Assembly: GCF_000302535.1 (NCBI RefSeq)
Contig: NC_018708.1
Location: 4,340,001 to 4,404,000 of the forward strand
Direction of reading: 5' to 3'
Length of the DNA stretch: 64,000 bases
DNA from: Acidovorax sp. KKS102
GTDB taxonomy: Bacteria > Pseudomonadota > Gammaproteobacteria > Burkholderiales > Burkholderiaceae_C
Shown: positions 43,808 through 51,589 of the stretch, piece after piece
Position numbering within the stretch: position 1 is the first letter of the stretch
Layout of the letters: the number at the start of each line of letters is the position of its first letter
Position numbers and translations under genes: made by a program
Notes under the pieces: model-generated
Told to the model about the DNA's origin: nothing
Database searches by the model: none
What the model saw: the letters and a program-made list of their open reading frames with translations, nothing else

Positions 43808-44806
43808 TCAAGACTCGGCCGTGAAGCCGACCTTCTTCACCAACGGACCCCAACGCTCGTACTCGGCCTGTTGCGAGGCCAACATCTCTGCGGGCGTAGA
43901 GCCTTTGGCGATGAGCCCCACCACGGCCAGGCTGTCCATGACGGCCTTGTCCTTGATCGCGGCGTTGATGGCGGCGTTAGCGGCGGCCACCACGGCCGCT
44001 GGCGTGCGCGCCGGTGCGTAAAAGCCGAACCATTCCTCGGTCGTGAGTTCTGGAAAGCCCTGCTCTGCAAACGTGGCGACCTCGGGCGAAAACGGCGACC
44101 GTGCCTGGCCCGAGGTGGCGATCAGCCGCAGCTTGCCCGCCTTGTGGTTGGGGATGAAGTCTCCGCTGGGCGTGACCATCGACGCGATCTGCCCGCCCAC
44201 CACATCGGTCACCCCCGGGATGGAGCCCCGGTACGGCACATGCTTGAGGTCCACGCCGTTGTTCAAGCCCAGCAGCGCACCGATGAAGTGCGGCGTGGAG
44301 CCCGCTGCAGGTGAGCCGTAGTTCGCCTGCCCGGGGTTGGCCTTGGCCCAGGCCAGAAAGTCCTTCACCGTCTTGACGGAGGCGGGCACCAGCGGCCCCA
44401 CGGCCAGACCATGGTGCATGACGGCGCCGATGGACACCGGCACAAAGTCCTTGGCCGGGTCGTAGCTAAGGCGGCTGTAAATATGCGGGTAGATGGAGGT
44501 GCACGAAAACGGCGACAGCGTGAGCACGGTGCCATCGGCGGGCGCGCCCTTGAGCGACTCCAGCGCAATGCGGCCGCCCGCGCCGGGCTTGTTTTCCACC
44601 ACCGCAGGGTTGCGGGTGTAGGGCGATGCGGCCAGCTTCTCGCCCACCCTGCGCGCCACGCTGTCGCCCGCGCTGCCAGCAGGAAAGCCGTAGAAGATCT
44701 TGACCTGGTCGATGGTCTGCGCCCAGGCGGCCAGCGGCGACAAGGCCCCCAGCGCAGAGGCGCAACCGACGTGGTGCATGAACTGGCGGCGCGTGTGCAT
44801 CATCAT
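43808..44806 (-). CDS. Bug/TctC-type solute-binding protein, possible Tat signal
   Basis: 332 residues. An AGGAG precedes three tandem ATGs (44806, 44803, 44800). The N-terminus has TRRQFM before a hydrophobic stretch ending AAWAQT, which suits a twin-arginine signal. Bug landmarks follow: VKIFYGFPAGSAGDSVARRV, VVENKPGAGGRIAL, KHVPYRGSIPGVTDVVGGQI and TPAAVVAAAN. It is periplasmic and probably binds an organic acid used by the two genes behind it. The regulator upstream is divergent. Confidence 0.88.
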   Translation of the reverse strand: MMMHTRRQFMHHVGCASALGALSPLAAWAQTIDQVKIFYGFPAGSAGDSVARRVGEKLAASPYTRNPAVVENKPGAGGRIALESLKGAPADGTVLTLSPFSCTSIYPHIYSRLSYDPAKDFVPVSIGAVMHHGLAVGPLVPASVKTVKDFLAWAKANPGQANYGSPAAGSTPHFIGALLGLNNGVDLKHVPYRGSIPGVTDVVGGQIASMVTPSGDFIPNHKAGKLRLIATSGQARSPFSPEVATFAEQGFPELTTEEWFGFYAPARTPAAVVAAANAAINAAIKDKAVMDSLAVVGLIAKGSTPAEMLASQQAEYERWGPLVKKVGFTAES

Positions 44807-44858
44807 GTGTCTCCTGTGGATGGAGCGGTCATTATTTTTTGTACCCCCGCGCCACTCA

Positions 44859-44872
44859 GTCATCGCGATGAC
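44859..44872. promoter_or_regulatory. 14-bp perfect palindrome, likely Crp-like operator
   Basis: GTCATCGCGATGAC lies in the 132-bp gap between the divergent Bug and Crp-like genes. TCA and TGA edges around a central CG suit a dimeric Crp/Fnr-type site, and its location fits control of both promoters. Confidence 0.5.
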
Positions 44873-44938
44873 ATTTGGACTCAGGGAATACGCGCACGCG
44901 CCTGTACAGCACCCAGGGGCGCAGGAGACACTCTCACC

Positions 44939-45631
44939 ATGCTGGTCAAACTGGCGCCCCCTACCCTCACCGATCTGCTGCTGCACTCCGCCTGGTTCCC
45001 GGCCCTGGACAGCGCCGCCCAGCAGCGGGTGATGGACGATGTGCGCGAGGTCGAAGTGCCCCAGGGCGGCGCGCTGTGCCGGCGCGGCCACACCCCGGTG
45101 CACTGGTATGGCGCCATCGAGGGGCTGCTGAAGTGGACGGTGACCTCCGGCGATGGCCGCTCGGTCACGCTGGGCGGTCTGTCGGCGGGGAGCTGGTTTG
45201 GCGAGGGCACCTTGCTGCGCGGCACGCCGCGCACGGCCGACGTGATCGCATTGCGCCCCAGCCGCGTGGCGCTAGTGCCGATGGAGACCTTTGAATGGCT
45301 GCACGCCACGCAGCGCAGCTTTGACCACTTTCTGCTGCGCCAGATCAACGAGCGCATGCACTGGTTTCTGGGCAACTTCACGGCCCACCATTTGCTCGAC
45401 ACCGACAGCCAGGTGGCCCGCGCGCTCGCCGGCCTGTTCCACCCCTGGCTGCACCCGGGCAGCGACACGCACCTGCAGGTGTCGCAGGAAGAGATTGCCA
45501 ACCTCTCCGGCGTGTCGCGCCAGCGCTGCAACGCGGCGCTGAAGCGGCTGCAGGCCGCGGGCCTGCTGGAGATTGAATACGGCGGCATCACCGTCACCGA
45601 CCTGGAAGGCCTGCGGCGCCAGGTGGAATAG
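44939..45631 (+). CDS. Crp/Fnr-family transcriptional regulator
   Basis: 230 residues from the ATG at 44939, with GGAG 11 bases upstream. The N-terminal cyclic-nucleotide-type beta barrel (about 15-125: RRGHTPVHWYGAIEGLLKWT, LSAGSWFGEGTLLRG) is followed by a dimerisation helix and a Crp-type winged helix (about 165-225: QVSQEEIANLSGVSRQRCNA). It lacks the Fnr Cys cluster. It is divergent from the Bug-dehydrogenase-ligase operon and probably controls it. The effector is unknown. Confidence 0.9.
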   Translation: MLVKLAPPTLTDLLLHSAWFPALDSAAQQRVMDDVREVEVPQGGALCRRGHTPVHWYGAIEGLLKWTVTSGDGRSVTLGGLSAGSWFGEGTLLRGTPRTADVIALRPSRVALVPMETFEWLHATQRSFDHFLLRQINERMHWFLGNFTAHHLLDTDSQVARALAGLFHPWLHPGSDTHLQVSQEEIANLSGVSRQRCNAALKRLQAAGLLEIEYGGITVTDLEGLRRQVE

Positions 45632-45691
45632 CGCTGTCGCTTGGACTCACTGGGGGCACGGGCTATTGCCCTGCCACCGCCCCGTGGGCCG

Positions 45692-46522
45692 CTATGCCGG
45701 GCAGTGTTGCGCTTGGATGAAGGCAACCGCAGCGGCCACCACCGCGTCAGGCTGATCGCGGTGTGGAGAGTGCGCACAGTCCGGCAGCTCCAGCAGCCGG
45801 GTGCTCGGCAACCGCTGGGCAATGCCCCGGATTTGCGCCAGGGTGCCGTACTCGTCGTCGCAGCCCTGGATGGCCAGCGCGGGTGCGCGGATCTGGGCAA
45901 CCTCGGGCTCGATGTTCCACGCACGGAAAGCAGGGTCCAGCCAGATACGGTTCCAGCCCCAGAAGGCTGAATCCACATCGTCGTGGTAGCGCCCCAGCTT
46001 GTGGCGCAGATCGGTCTGTTCGTAGGCCTCCCGCGCGCGTTCGATGTTCTGCACGGTCACGTCTTCCACAAAGAGATGTGGCGCCATCACCACCAGCCCT
46101 TGCACGCGCTGCGGCCAGCGCGCAGCCATCAACAGGGCAATCGATGCGCCATCGCTGTGGCCAAAGAGCCAAGCGGCCTCCTGCACTCCCAGTGCATCGA
46201 GGAATGCAGGCACTACCTCATGTGCCTGCTGGTGCATGAAGTCCACGCCCCATACCTCGTCCGGGCCCCGGGGGGTGGAGCGGCCATACGCGGGGCGGGA
46301 GAACACCAGCCCCCGCAACCCGCCCGTATCGCACAGCTGGCGCGGGAAATCCTTCCACATCGCCACCGAGCCCAGGCCTTCGTGCAGGAACACCACCAAG
46401 GGGGCGTCGCTGCGCTCGGGGGCTATCCACTGGTACTCGATATGAACCGTGCGGTTGCGCCAGACCACGGGCACGCGCTCTGTGGCCCCCACAGGGCCGG
46501 GTGCAGCGACGTTGGCATTCAC
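45692..46522 (-). CDS. alpha/beta hydrolase of the box cluster
   Basis: 276 residues. The fold starts LVVFLHEGLGSVAMWKDFP. The nucleophile elbow is LFGHSDGASIAL (Ser about 119), an acid is in AIQGCDDEYGT (about 225) and the His in LPDCAHSPHRDQPD (about 252). Its start overlaps the benzoate-CoA ligase stop by four bases. Many Burkholderiales box clusters carry such a hydrolase. It may hydrolyse a CoA ester or an ester precursor of benzoate. The exact role is inferred. Confidence 0.82.
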   Translation of the reverse strand: MNANVAAPGPVGATERVPVVWRNRTVHIEYQWIAPERSDAPLVVFLHEGLGSVAMWKDFPRQLCDTGGLRGLVFSRPAYGRSTPRGPDEVWGVDFMHQQAHEVVPAFLDALGVQEAAWLFGHSDGASIALLMAARWPQRVQGLVVMAPHLFVEDVTVQNIERAREAYEQTDLRHKLGRYHDDVDSAFWGWNRIWLDPAFRAWNIEPEVAQIRAPALAIQGCDDEYGTLAQIRGIAQRLPSTRLLELPDCAHSPHRDQPDAVVAAAVAFIQAQHCPA

Positions 46523-48072
46523 GCCCGCTGCTCCCGTTCGCGCAGCCGAAAGCGCTGGATCTTGCCGGTGGCCGTCTTGGGCAGCTCGGGCAGGAACTCG
46601 ATCAGACGCGGGTACTTGTAGGGCGCCAGGCGTTCCTTCACAAAGGCCTTGAGTTCATCTGGTGTGACCGCCTGCCCATCTTTGAGCACCACAAACGCCT
46701 TGGTCTTGGTCAGGCCGTCGGCGTCCTGCGTGCCGATCACGGCCGCCTCCAGCACGGAGGTGTGCTGCATCAGCGTGGCCTCCACCTCGAAGGGGGACAC
46801 ATAAATGCCGCTGACCTTGAGCATGTCGTCGCTGCGCCCGGCGTAGGTGTAATAGCCCTCGGCATCGCGCACGTACTTGTCTCCGCTTTTGGTCCACGCG
46901 CCCTGGAAGGTCTCGCGGGTCTTGGCGCGGTTGTTCCAGTACATCAGCGCGGCACTGGGGCCCTGGATGTAGAGGTCGCCGATCTCGCCCTGCGGCACCT
47001 CGCTGCCGTCTTCGCCGCGCAGGGAAATCTCGTAACCCGGCACCGGTTTGCCAGTGCTGCCATAGCGCACATCGCCCGGGCGGTTGGACAGGAAGATGTG
47101 CAGCATCTCGGTCGATCCAATGCCATCAATGATGTCGCACCCGAAATGGTCCTTGAAGCGCTGTGCAATCTCGGCCGGCAGCGCCTCGCCCGCCGACGAG
47201 CACATGCGCAGCGCCACCGCGCTGCGGGAAGGCAGGCGGGGCGAGGCGAGCATGCCGGCAAAACCGGTAGGCGCCCCGAAGAACACCGTGGGCTGGTGGC
47301 GCGTCCAGCGCTCGAACGTGGCGTCTGGCGTGGGGCGTTCGGCCATCAGCACCACTGTGGCGCCTACCGACAACGGGAAGGTCAGGCTGTTGCCCAGCCC
47401 ATAGGCAAAGTAGAGCTTGGCAGCCGAAAAGCACACGTCCTTGTCGGTCAGGCCCAGCACCGCCTTGCCATACAGCTCGGCCGTCCACCACAGGCTACCC
47501 TGGGTGTGCACCGTGCCCTTGGGCTTGCCCGTGGAGCCCGAGGAATAAAGCCAGAACCCTGGCTCGTCAGGCCCCGTGCGCGCGGGCGCTGCCAGCACGG
47601 GGGTGTTGGCCATGGCGGCCTGCATGTCCACAGTCCCTGCAGCCAACGCTCCCTGCGGCTGCGACACCACACACGCACGCACTTCGTGGTGGGGCGCAAG
47701 GGCCAGCGCCTCATTCAGCACCGGCAGCAATGCTCCAGAGACCAGCGCTGCCTGTGCGCGGCAATGCGTCAGCATGTAGGCATAGTCGTCCGGCTTGAGC
47801 AGGGTGTTGACCGCCACCGGCACCACACCGGCGTAAAGACAACCCAGAAACGCCACCGGCCAGTCGCTGGTGTCCAGCATCAGCAGCAGCACGCGTTCCT
47901 CGCGCCGCACACCGGCGTTGGCAAGCACCGCTGCCAGCCGCCGCGCACGGTCTTCCAGCGCGCTGTAGCTCAGGGTCCCCTGGTCGTCGATGTAAGCAAT
48001 GCGGTCACCCCGCGCGCGGTTCAGGGCGAACAGATGCTCTGCAAAATTGAACTGTTCCGGAAGGCTGTTCAT
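46519..48072 (-). CDS. bclA: benzoate-CoA ligase
   Basis: 517 residues from the ATG at 48072, with a GGAGA site. It activates benzoate to benzoyl-CoA, the entry step of the box pathway. ANL motifs: WLYSSGSTGKPKGTVHTQGS (about 164-183), IDGIGSTEMLHIFLSNRPGD (about 305), YTYAGRSDDMLKVSGIYVSP (about 406-425) and the C-terminal Lys in ELPKTATGKIQRFRLR (about 500). KLYFAYGLGNSLTFP and the IGSTEMLHIF stretch are characteristic of benzoate-CoA ligases. It lies between the hydrolase (overlapping) and the aldehyde dehydrogenase (47 bp). Confidence 0.93.
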   Translation of the reverse strand: MNSLPEQFNFAEHLFALNRARGDRIAYIDDQGTLSYSALEDRARRLAAVLANAGVRREERVLLLMLDTSDWPVAFLGCLYAGVVPVAVNTLLKPDDYAYMLTHCRAQAALVSGALLPVLNEALALAPHHEVRACVVSQPQGALAAGTVDMQAAMANTPVLAAPARTGPDEPGFWLYSSGSTGKPKGTVHTQGSLWWTAELYGKAVLGLTDKDVCFSAAKLYFAYGLGNSLTFPLSVGATVVLMAERPTPDATFERWTRHQPTVFFGAPTGFAGMLASPRLPSRSAVALRMCSSAGEALPAEIAQRFKDHFGCDIIDGIGSTEMLHIFLSNRPGDVRYGSTGKPVPGYEISLRGEDGSEVPQGEIGDLYIQGPSAALMYWNNRAKTRETFQGAWTKSGDKYVRDAEGYYTYAGRSDDMLKVSGIYVSPFEVEATLMQHTSVLEAAVIGTQDADGLTKTKAFVVLKDGQAVTPDELKAFVKERLAPYKYPRLIEFLPELPKTATGKIQRFRLREREQRA

Positions 48073-48119
48073 GGCGTGTCTCCGTCGCAATGGCGTTGTT
48101 TTTGGGGGTGGGTTCGGGG

Positions 48120-49670
48120 TCAGCAGCCCAGCGCCGCGAGCACTTCGGGGCTGGCCTGCACCGCACTGCGCTGGTGGTAGAAGTCCAGCGCCCGCAGGCC
48201 GCCCAGCTCGGCACCACCGCCAGCCCGGCCGGGCCCGCCATGCAGCGACATGGGCATGACATTGCCGTGGCCCGTGTGCGCAGTGGCCACGGCCGGCGTC
48301 ACCACATGCACCCGGCCGTTGCTCGCCGCCAGCGCAATGGCGGCCTGGGCCAGGGCCTTTTCGTCGGCGCCGTAGAGCGAGGTCACCAGCGAGCCCTGGC
48401 CACGCTGCGCAACGGCCAGCGCATGGGGCAGGTCGTTGTAGGGCAGCAAGGTGGCCACCGGGCCAAACACCTCTACGTCATGGACGATGGAGGCCCGGTC
48501 GGCATCGCGCGCGCCCAGCAGCACCGGGCCGACGCAGGCGGCCACGGCGGGGTCGGCATCCACTAGAGGGCAGGTTCGGCCGTCGTGCAGGACATCGGTA
48601 TGGGCGGCCAGGGCGGCAATGCCTGCCTGCACCCCATCGAACTGCGCGCGGCTCACCAGCGAGCCCATGCGCACTTCCGGGTTGCGGGGGTTGCCCACCA
48701 CCACGCTGGCCAGTTGGGCGCTGACCGCCTCGGCCACCGCAGCGTACAACGTGGAGGGGACCAGGATGCGGCGGATTGCGGTGCACTTCTGGCCGGACTT
48801 GACGGTCATCTCGCGGACGACTTCGCGCACCAGCAAGTCAAAGGCGGCGCTGCCGGGCGCCGCATCAGCCATCAGCAGCGCGGCATTGAGACTGTCCGCC
48901 TCGATGTTGGCGCGCACCGAACGCTGCGCCACCGCCGGATGCGCCCGCACAACGCCCGCCGTCTCGGCGGAGCCGGTGAACGAGACCACATCAAACGGTT
49001 GCAGTGCGTCCATCAAGCCCGCCGAGCTTCCCGCGATGACCGACAGCGCGCCGACGGGCAACACCCCGGCGTTCACCACGTCCTGCACCATGCGCTGGGT
49101 CAGCCACGCTGTGGATGTGCCTGGCTTGACGATGACCGGCATGCCTGACAGCAAGGCAGGCGCAGCTTTTTCCCACAGCCCCCAGGCGGGAAAGTTGAAC
49201 GCGTTGATGCACAGCGCCACCCCAGGCCGGGGCACCTGCAGGTGCTGCGACTGAAAGACCGGTTCTTTGCCCAGCCTGATGGCGTCCCCGTCGCGCAGCA
49301 CGCGCACATCGCCCAGCGCATCACCCCATCTGGCGTATTGGCCGAGGGTGAAGATTCCCCCGTCGATGTCCACCGCTGAGTCCGTCTTGACGGTGCCGGA
49401 GTTGGCAGTGGCAATGTCGTAGTAGCTGTCGCGGTGCGCCTGCAACACCTTGGCGACCGCGCCGAGCATGGCGGCCCGCTCACGGTAAGTGGCGGCGCGC
49501 AGCGCAGTCCCGCCCTGTTCGCGGGCAAACGCAAAGGCCTCGGGCAGGTTCAACCCCGTGGCGTCCACCCGCACCAGGGCGGTGCCCAGTACAGGATCGC
49601 GCAGCTCGATGCCGGGCCCTGTTCCGTGTTGCCAGCGGCCGGCAACGTGGTTGGCGAGCAATTCAGTCAT
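48120..49670 (-). CDS. boxZ: 3,4-dehydroadipyl-CoA semialdehyde dehydrogenase
   Basis: 516 residues from the ATG at 49670. It oxidises the semialdehyde released by BoxC to 3,4-dehydroadipyl-CoA with NADP. Aldehyde dehydrogenase motifs: CINAFNFPAWGLWEKAAPAL (about 150), FTGSAETA (about 235), NIEADSLNAALL (Glu about 256) and the catalytic Cys in MTVKSGQKCTAIRR (about 295). The gene is called boxD in some species. The C-terminal HGGPGRAGGGAELGGLRALD is typical of this subfamily. Confidence 0.93.
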   Translation of the reverse strand: MTELLANHVAGRWQHGTGPGIELRDPVLGTALVRVDATGLNLPEAFAFAREQGGTALRAATYRERAAMLGAVAKVLQAHRDSYYDIATANSGTVKTDSAVDIDGGIFTLGQYARWGDALGDVRVLRDGDAIRLGKEPVFQSQHLQVPRPGVALCINAFNFPAWGLWEKAAPALLSGMPVIVKPGTSTAWLTQRMVQDVVNAGVLPVGALSVIAGSSAGLMDALQPFDVVSFTGSAETAGVVRAHPAVAQRSVRANIEADSLNAALLMADAAPGSAAFDLLVREVVREMTVKSGQKCTAIRRILVPSTLYAAVAEAVSAQLASVVVGNPRNPEVRMGSLVSRAQFDGVQAGIAALAAHTDVLHDGRTCPLVDADPAVAACVGPVLLGARDADRASIVHDVEVFGPVATLLPYNDLPHALAVAQRGQGSLVTSLYGADEKALAQAAIALAASNGRVHVVTPAVATAHTGHGNVMPMSLHGGPGRAGGGAELGGLRALDFYHQRSAVQASPEVLAALGC

Positions 49671-49725
49671 GCAGTCGTTCTTTCTGAGCGAGAAGGTCCA
49701 TGGGGGAGCAGCGCAGGCGCCAGCA

Positions 49726-50193
49726 CTAGCGGGTGAACTGGATCTGCCCCTCGGGCAGCAGGTACAGCACCAACGCCCTGCCGTGCGCCACCGTGGGGTG
49801 GTGGGCACTGCCGGGCGGGTAAACGCACCATCCGGCAGGGTGGCCGTCAAACACCGCATCGCCCTCCAGCGGCATGATCAAATCGATTTCGCCCTGCGGA
49901 TGGGTGTGGTGGGGGCCTGCAATGTTTTGCATGTCCACCACGTCCACAGAAAACCGGTGAAGGGCATCTTCGGGCTTGAACACCCGGCCATAGCGAATGC
50001 CACCGCCCTCGCGTTCACACAACCACCCCTCACGCGCACCCTGAATACACGCCTCCCGCAAGCGCTGGTAGGTGGTACTGGCGGGGCCGTGTGCAGTGTT
50101 AAGCCATTGCGCGAGCGCGGCATCCAGGGGTTTGCCAGCGAGCTGGGCGGTCAGATCAGCCAGGGCTTGGTGAAATGCAGTTTTGTCGGACAT
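49726..50193 (-). CDS. DUF4863 family cupin-like protein of the box cluster
   Basis: 155 residues. The C-terminal half is a small beta barrel with a possible metal site: NIAGPHHTHPQGEIDLIMPL (His about 94-97, Glu about 101) and HHPTVAHGRAL. DUF4863 proteins occur in many box clusters, and a relative is annotated as 4-hydroxylaminobenzoate lyase. Its role in benzoate breakdown is not known to me. It is the first gene of the minus-strand box operon and divergent from boxR. Confidence 0.8.
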   Translation of the reverse strand: MSDKTAFHQALADLTAQLAGKPLDAALAQWLNTAHGPASTTYQRLREACIQGAREGWLCEREGGGIRYGRVFKPEDALHRFSVDVVDMQNIAGPHHTHPQGEIDLIMPLEGDAVFDGHPAGWCVYPPGSAHHPTVAHGRALVLYLLPEGQIQFTR

Positions 50194-50266
50194 GGGCGGT
50201 GGGTGCAGCTAGAGTCGGGGCCCAATCTGCACCGTTTTTGATCCACCGCCTTGCGCGCATCCAAAA

Positions 50267-50277
50267 CATGCAGTATT
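50267..50277 (-). promoter_or_regulatory. possible second BoxR half-site
   Basis: On the minus strand it reads ATACTGCATG, close to ATAGTGCATG in the operator at 50319. It is 75 bp upstream of the DUF4863 gene, so it could serve the leftward box promoter. Confidence 0.35.
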
Positions 50278-50318
50278 TTGCCAATTAACGAACCATAGTT
50301 ACCTCAAAGATCCATGTC

Positions 50319-50334
50319 AAGCACTATAGTGCAT
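50319..50334 (+). promoter_or_regulatory. BoxR-type operator before boxR
   Basis: AAGCACTATAGTGCAT contains the perfect palindrome GCACTATAGTGC and differs by one base from AAGCACTATATTGCAT before boxC. TATAGT inside it could be a -10 box, so binding would block transcription. BzdR/BoxR operators are known to contain TGCA repeats. Confidence 0.62.
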
Positions 50335-50384
50335 GTATGGCGTTTTCCCTGAGAAGGCCAGGGTGCTCCATGAAAAGGATGGGT

Positions 50385-51326
50385 ATGAACGAAACAGAAA
50401 CGGCGGGGCTGCTGGCACCCGCCTCCACGCAGGAGGGTGCGCCGCCATCGGCTGAAGAGCCCAAGAACCCCCTGCTGGTGGCGCTGGGCGAGCGCGTTCG
50501 CAACCTGCGTGCGCAGCGGGGCCTGACCCGCAAGGCAGTGGCCGTGGCTGCCGATGTGTCGGAGCGCCACCTGGCCAACCTGGAGTACGGCACCGGTAAT
50601 GCCTCCATCCTGGTGCTGCAGCAGGTGGCCCATGCCCTGCACTGCTCGCTGGCGGAGCTGGTGGGCGACTTCACGACGCAATCGCCCGAATGGTTGCTGA
50701 TCCGCGAACTGCTGGAACACCGCAGCGAGCCCGAACTGCGCCGCGCGCGCCTGGCGCTGCACGAGCTGCTGAGCGGGGGGCACAACGACGCAGCAAGGCA
50801 CCGCCGCATCGCGCTGGTGGGTCTGCGGGGGGCTGGCAAATCCACACTGGGGCCGTTGCTGGCGCGCGAGCTGGACGTACCGTTCATTGAACTGAGCCGC
50901 GCCATCGAGGCCCTCGCAGGGTGCAGCGTGCGCGAAATCCACGACCTGTACGGCACCACCGCCTACCGCCGCTACGAGCGCAGGGCGCTGGAAGAAACGA
51001 TACAGATCCACAGCGAGGTGGTCCTTGCCACGCCAGGCGGCATCGTGTCGGACCCTGCCACTTTCAACGAACTGCTGGCCCACTGCACCACCGTGTGGTT
51101 GCGGGCCGCGCCCGAGGAACACATGGGGCGGGTGGTGGCACAGGGCGACATGCGCCCGATGGCCGCCAGCAAGGAGGCCATGGACGACCTCAAGCGCATC
51201 TTGGACGGGCGCGCTGCTTTTTATTCCAAGGCCGAAATCACGGTGGACACCTCCGGCCAGACGCCCGAGCAAAGCCTGCAAGCCCTGAGTGCCAGTGTGC
51301 GCAAGGCCATGGCCCGGGCGGCGTAA
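50385..51326 (+). CDS. boxR: BoxR/BzdR-type benzoyl-CoA-responsive repressor
   Basis: 313 residues from the ATG at 50385, chosen because AAAGGA lies five bases upstream. The ATG at 50337 abuts the operator. An XRE-type helix-turn-helix (about 32-88: RVRNLRAQRGLTRKAVAVAA, SERHLANLEYGTGNASIL) is joined to a shikimate-kinase-like domain (about 140-310) with a P-loop in VGLRGAGKSTLG. This architecture is specific to BzdR/BoxR, which release DNA on binding benzoyl-CoA. It sits between the divergent DUF4863 operon and boxCBA. Confidence 0.93.
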   Translation: MNETETAGLLAPASTQEGAPPSAEEPKNPLLVALGERVRNLRAQRGLTRKAVAVAADVSERHLANLEYGTGNASILVLQQVAHALHCSLAELVGDFTTQSPEWLLIRELLEHRSEPELRRARLALHELLSGGHNDAARHRRIALVGLRGAGKSTLGPLLARELDVPFIELSRAIEALAGCSVREIHDLYGTTAYRRYERRALEETIQIHSEVVLATPGGIVSDPATFNELLAHCTTVWLRAAPEEHMGRVVAQGDMRPMAASKEAMDDLKRILDGRAAFYSKAEITVDTSGQTPEQSLQALSASVRKAMARAA

Positions 51327-51553
51327 AACCCCGCACTCCCCCTGAGCGGCTGCAGCCCGGACACGGACGCCGCAGCGCCCACGCCCATCACGGCACCGCA
51401 CAGCGCCACCGCCACGGTGGCCTGTGCAGTTAGCCCCCTCACACCCCTGCGCAGCCCTCAGTAGCGCTGCACATCTGCCCGACTGCCATCGGCAAAAAAA
51501 TGCATTGACATACCGCATAACATGCACGATGATGCACATCAACAGCAAGCAAT

Positions 51554-51569
51554 AAGCACTATATTGCAT
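51554..51569 (+). promoter_or_regulatory. BoxR-type operator before boxC
   Basis: AAGCACTATATTGCAT lies 21-36 bp before the boxC start and overlaps a possible -10 box (TATATT). Two ATGCAC direct repeats 10 bp apart lie just upstream, near 51521-51537. It is one base different from the site before boxR. Confidence 0.62.
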
Positions 51570-51589
51570 TAATTCTCCACGGAGACCTC

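Noticed and set aside
45266..45290. GCGCTAGTGC matches in the Crp-like gene, and similarly near 12079 in gspF
   Set aside because: Only about ten bases match the dispersed repeat and the encoded residues are ordinary for those families.
51461..51505. Possible eighth copy of the 44-bp repeat upstream of boxC
   Set aside because: AGTAGCGCT and a later AT-rich tail resemble the repeat, but the alignment needs a gap and the AGCTATC core is lost.
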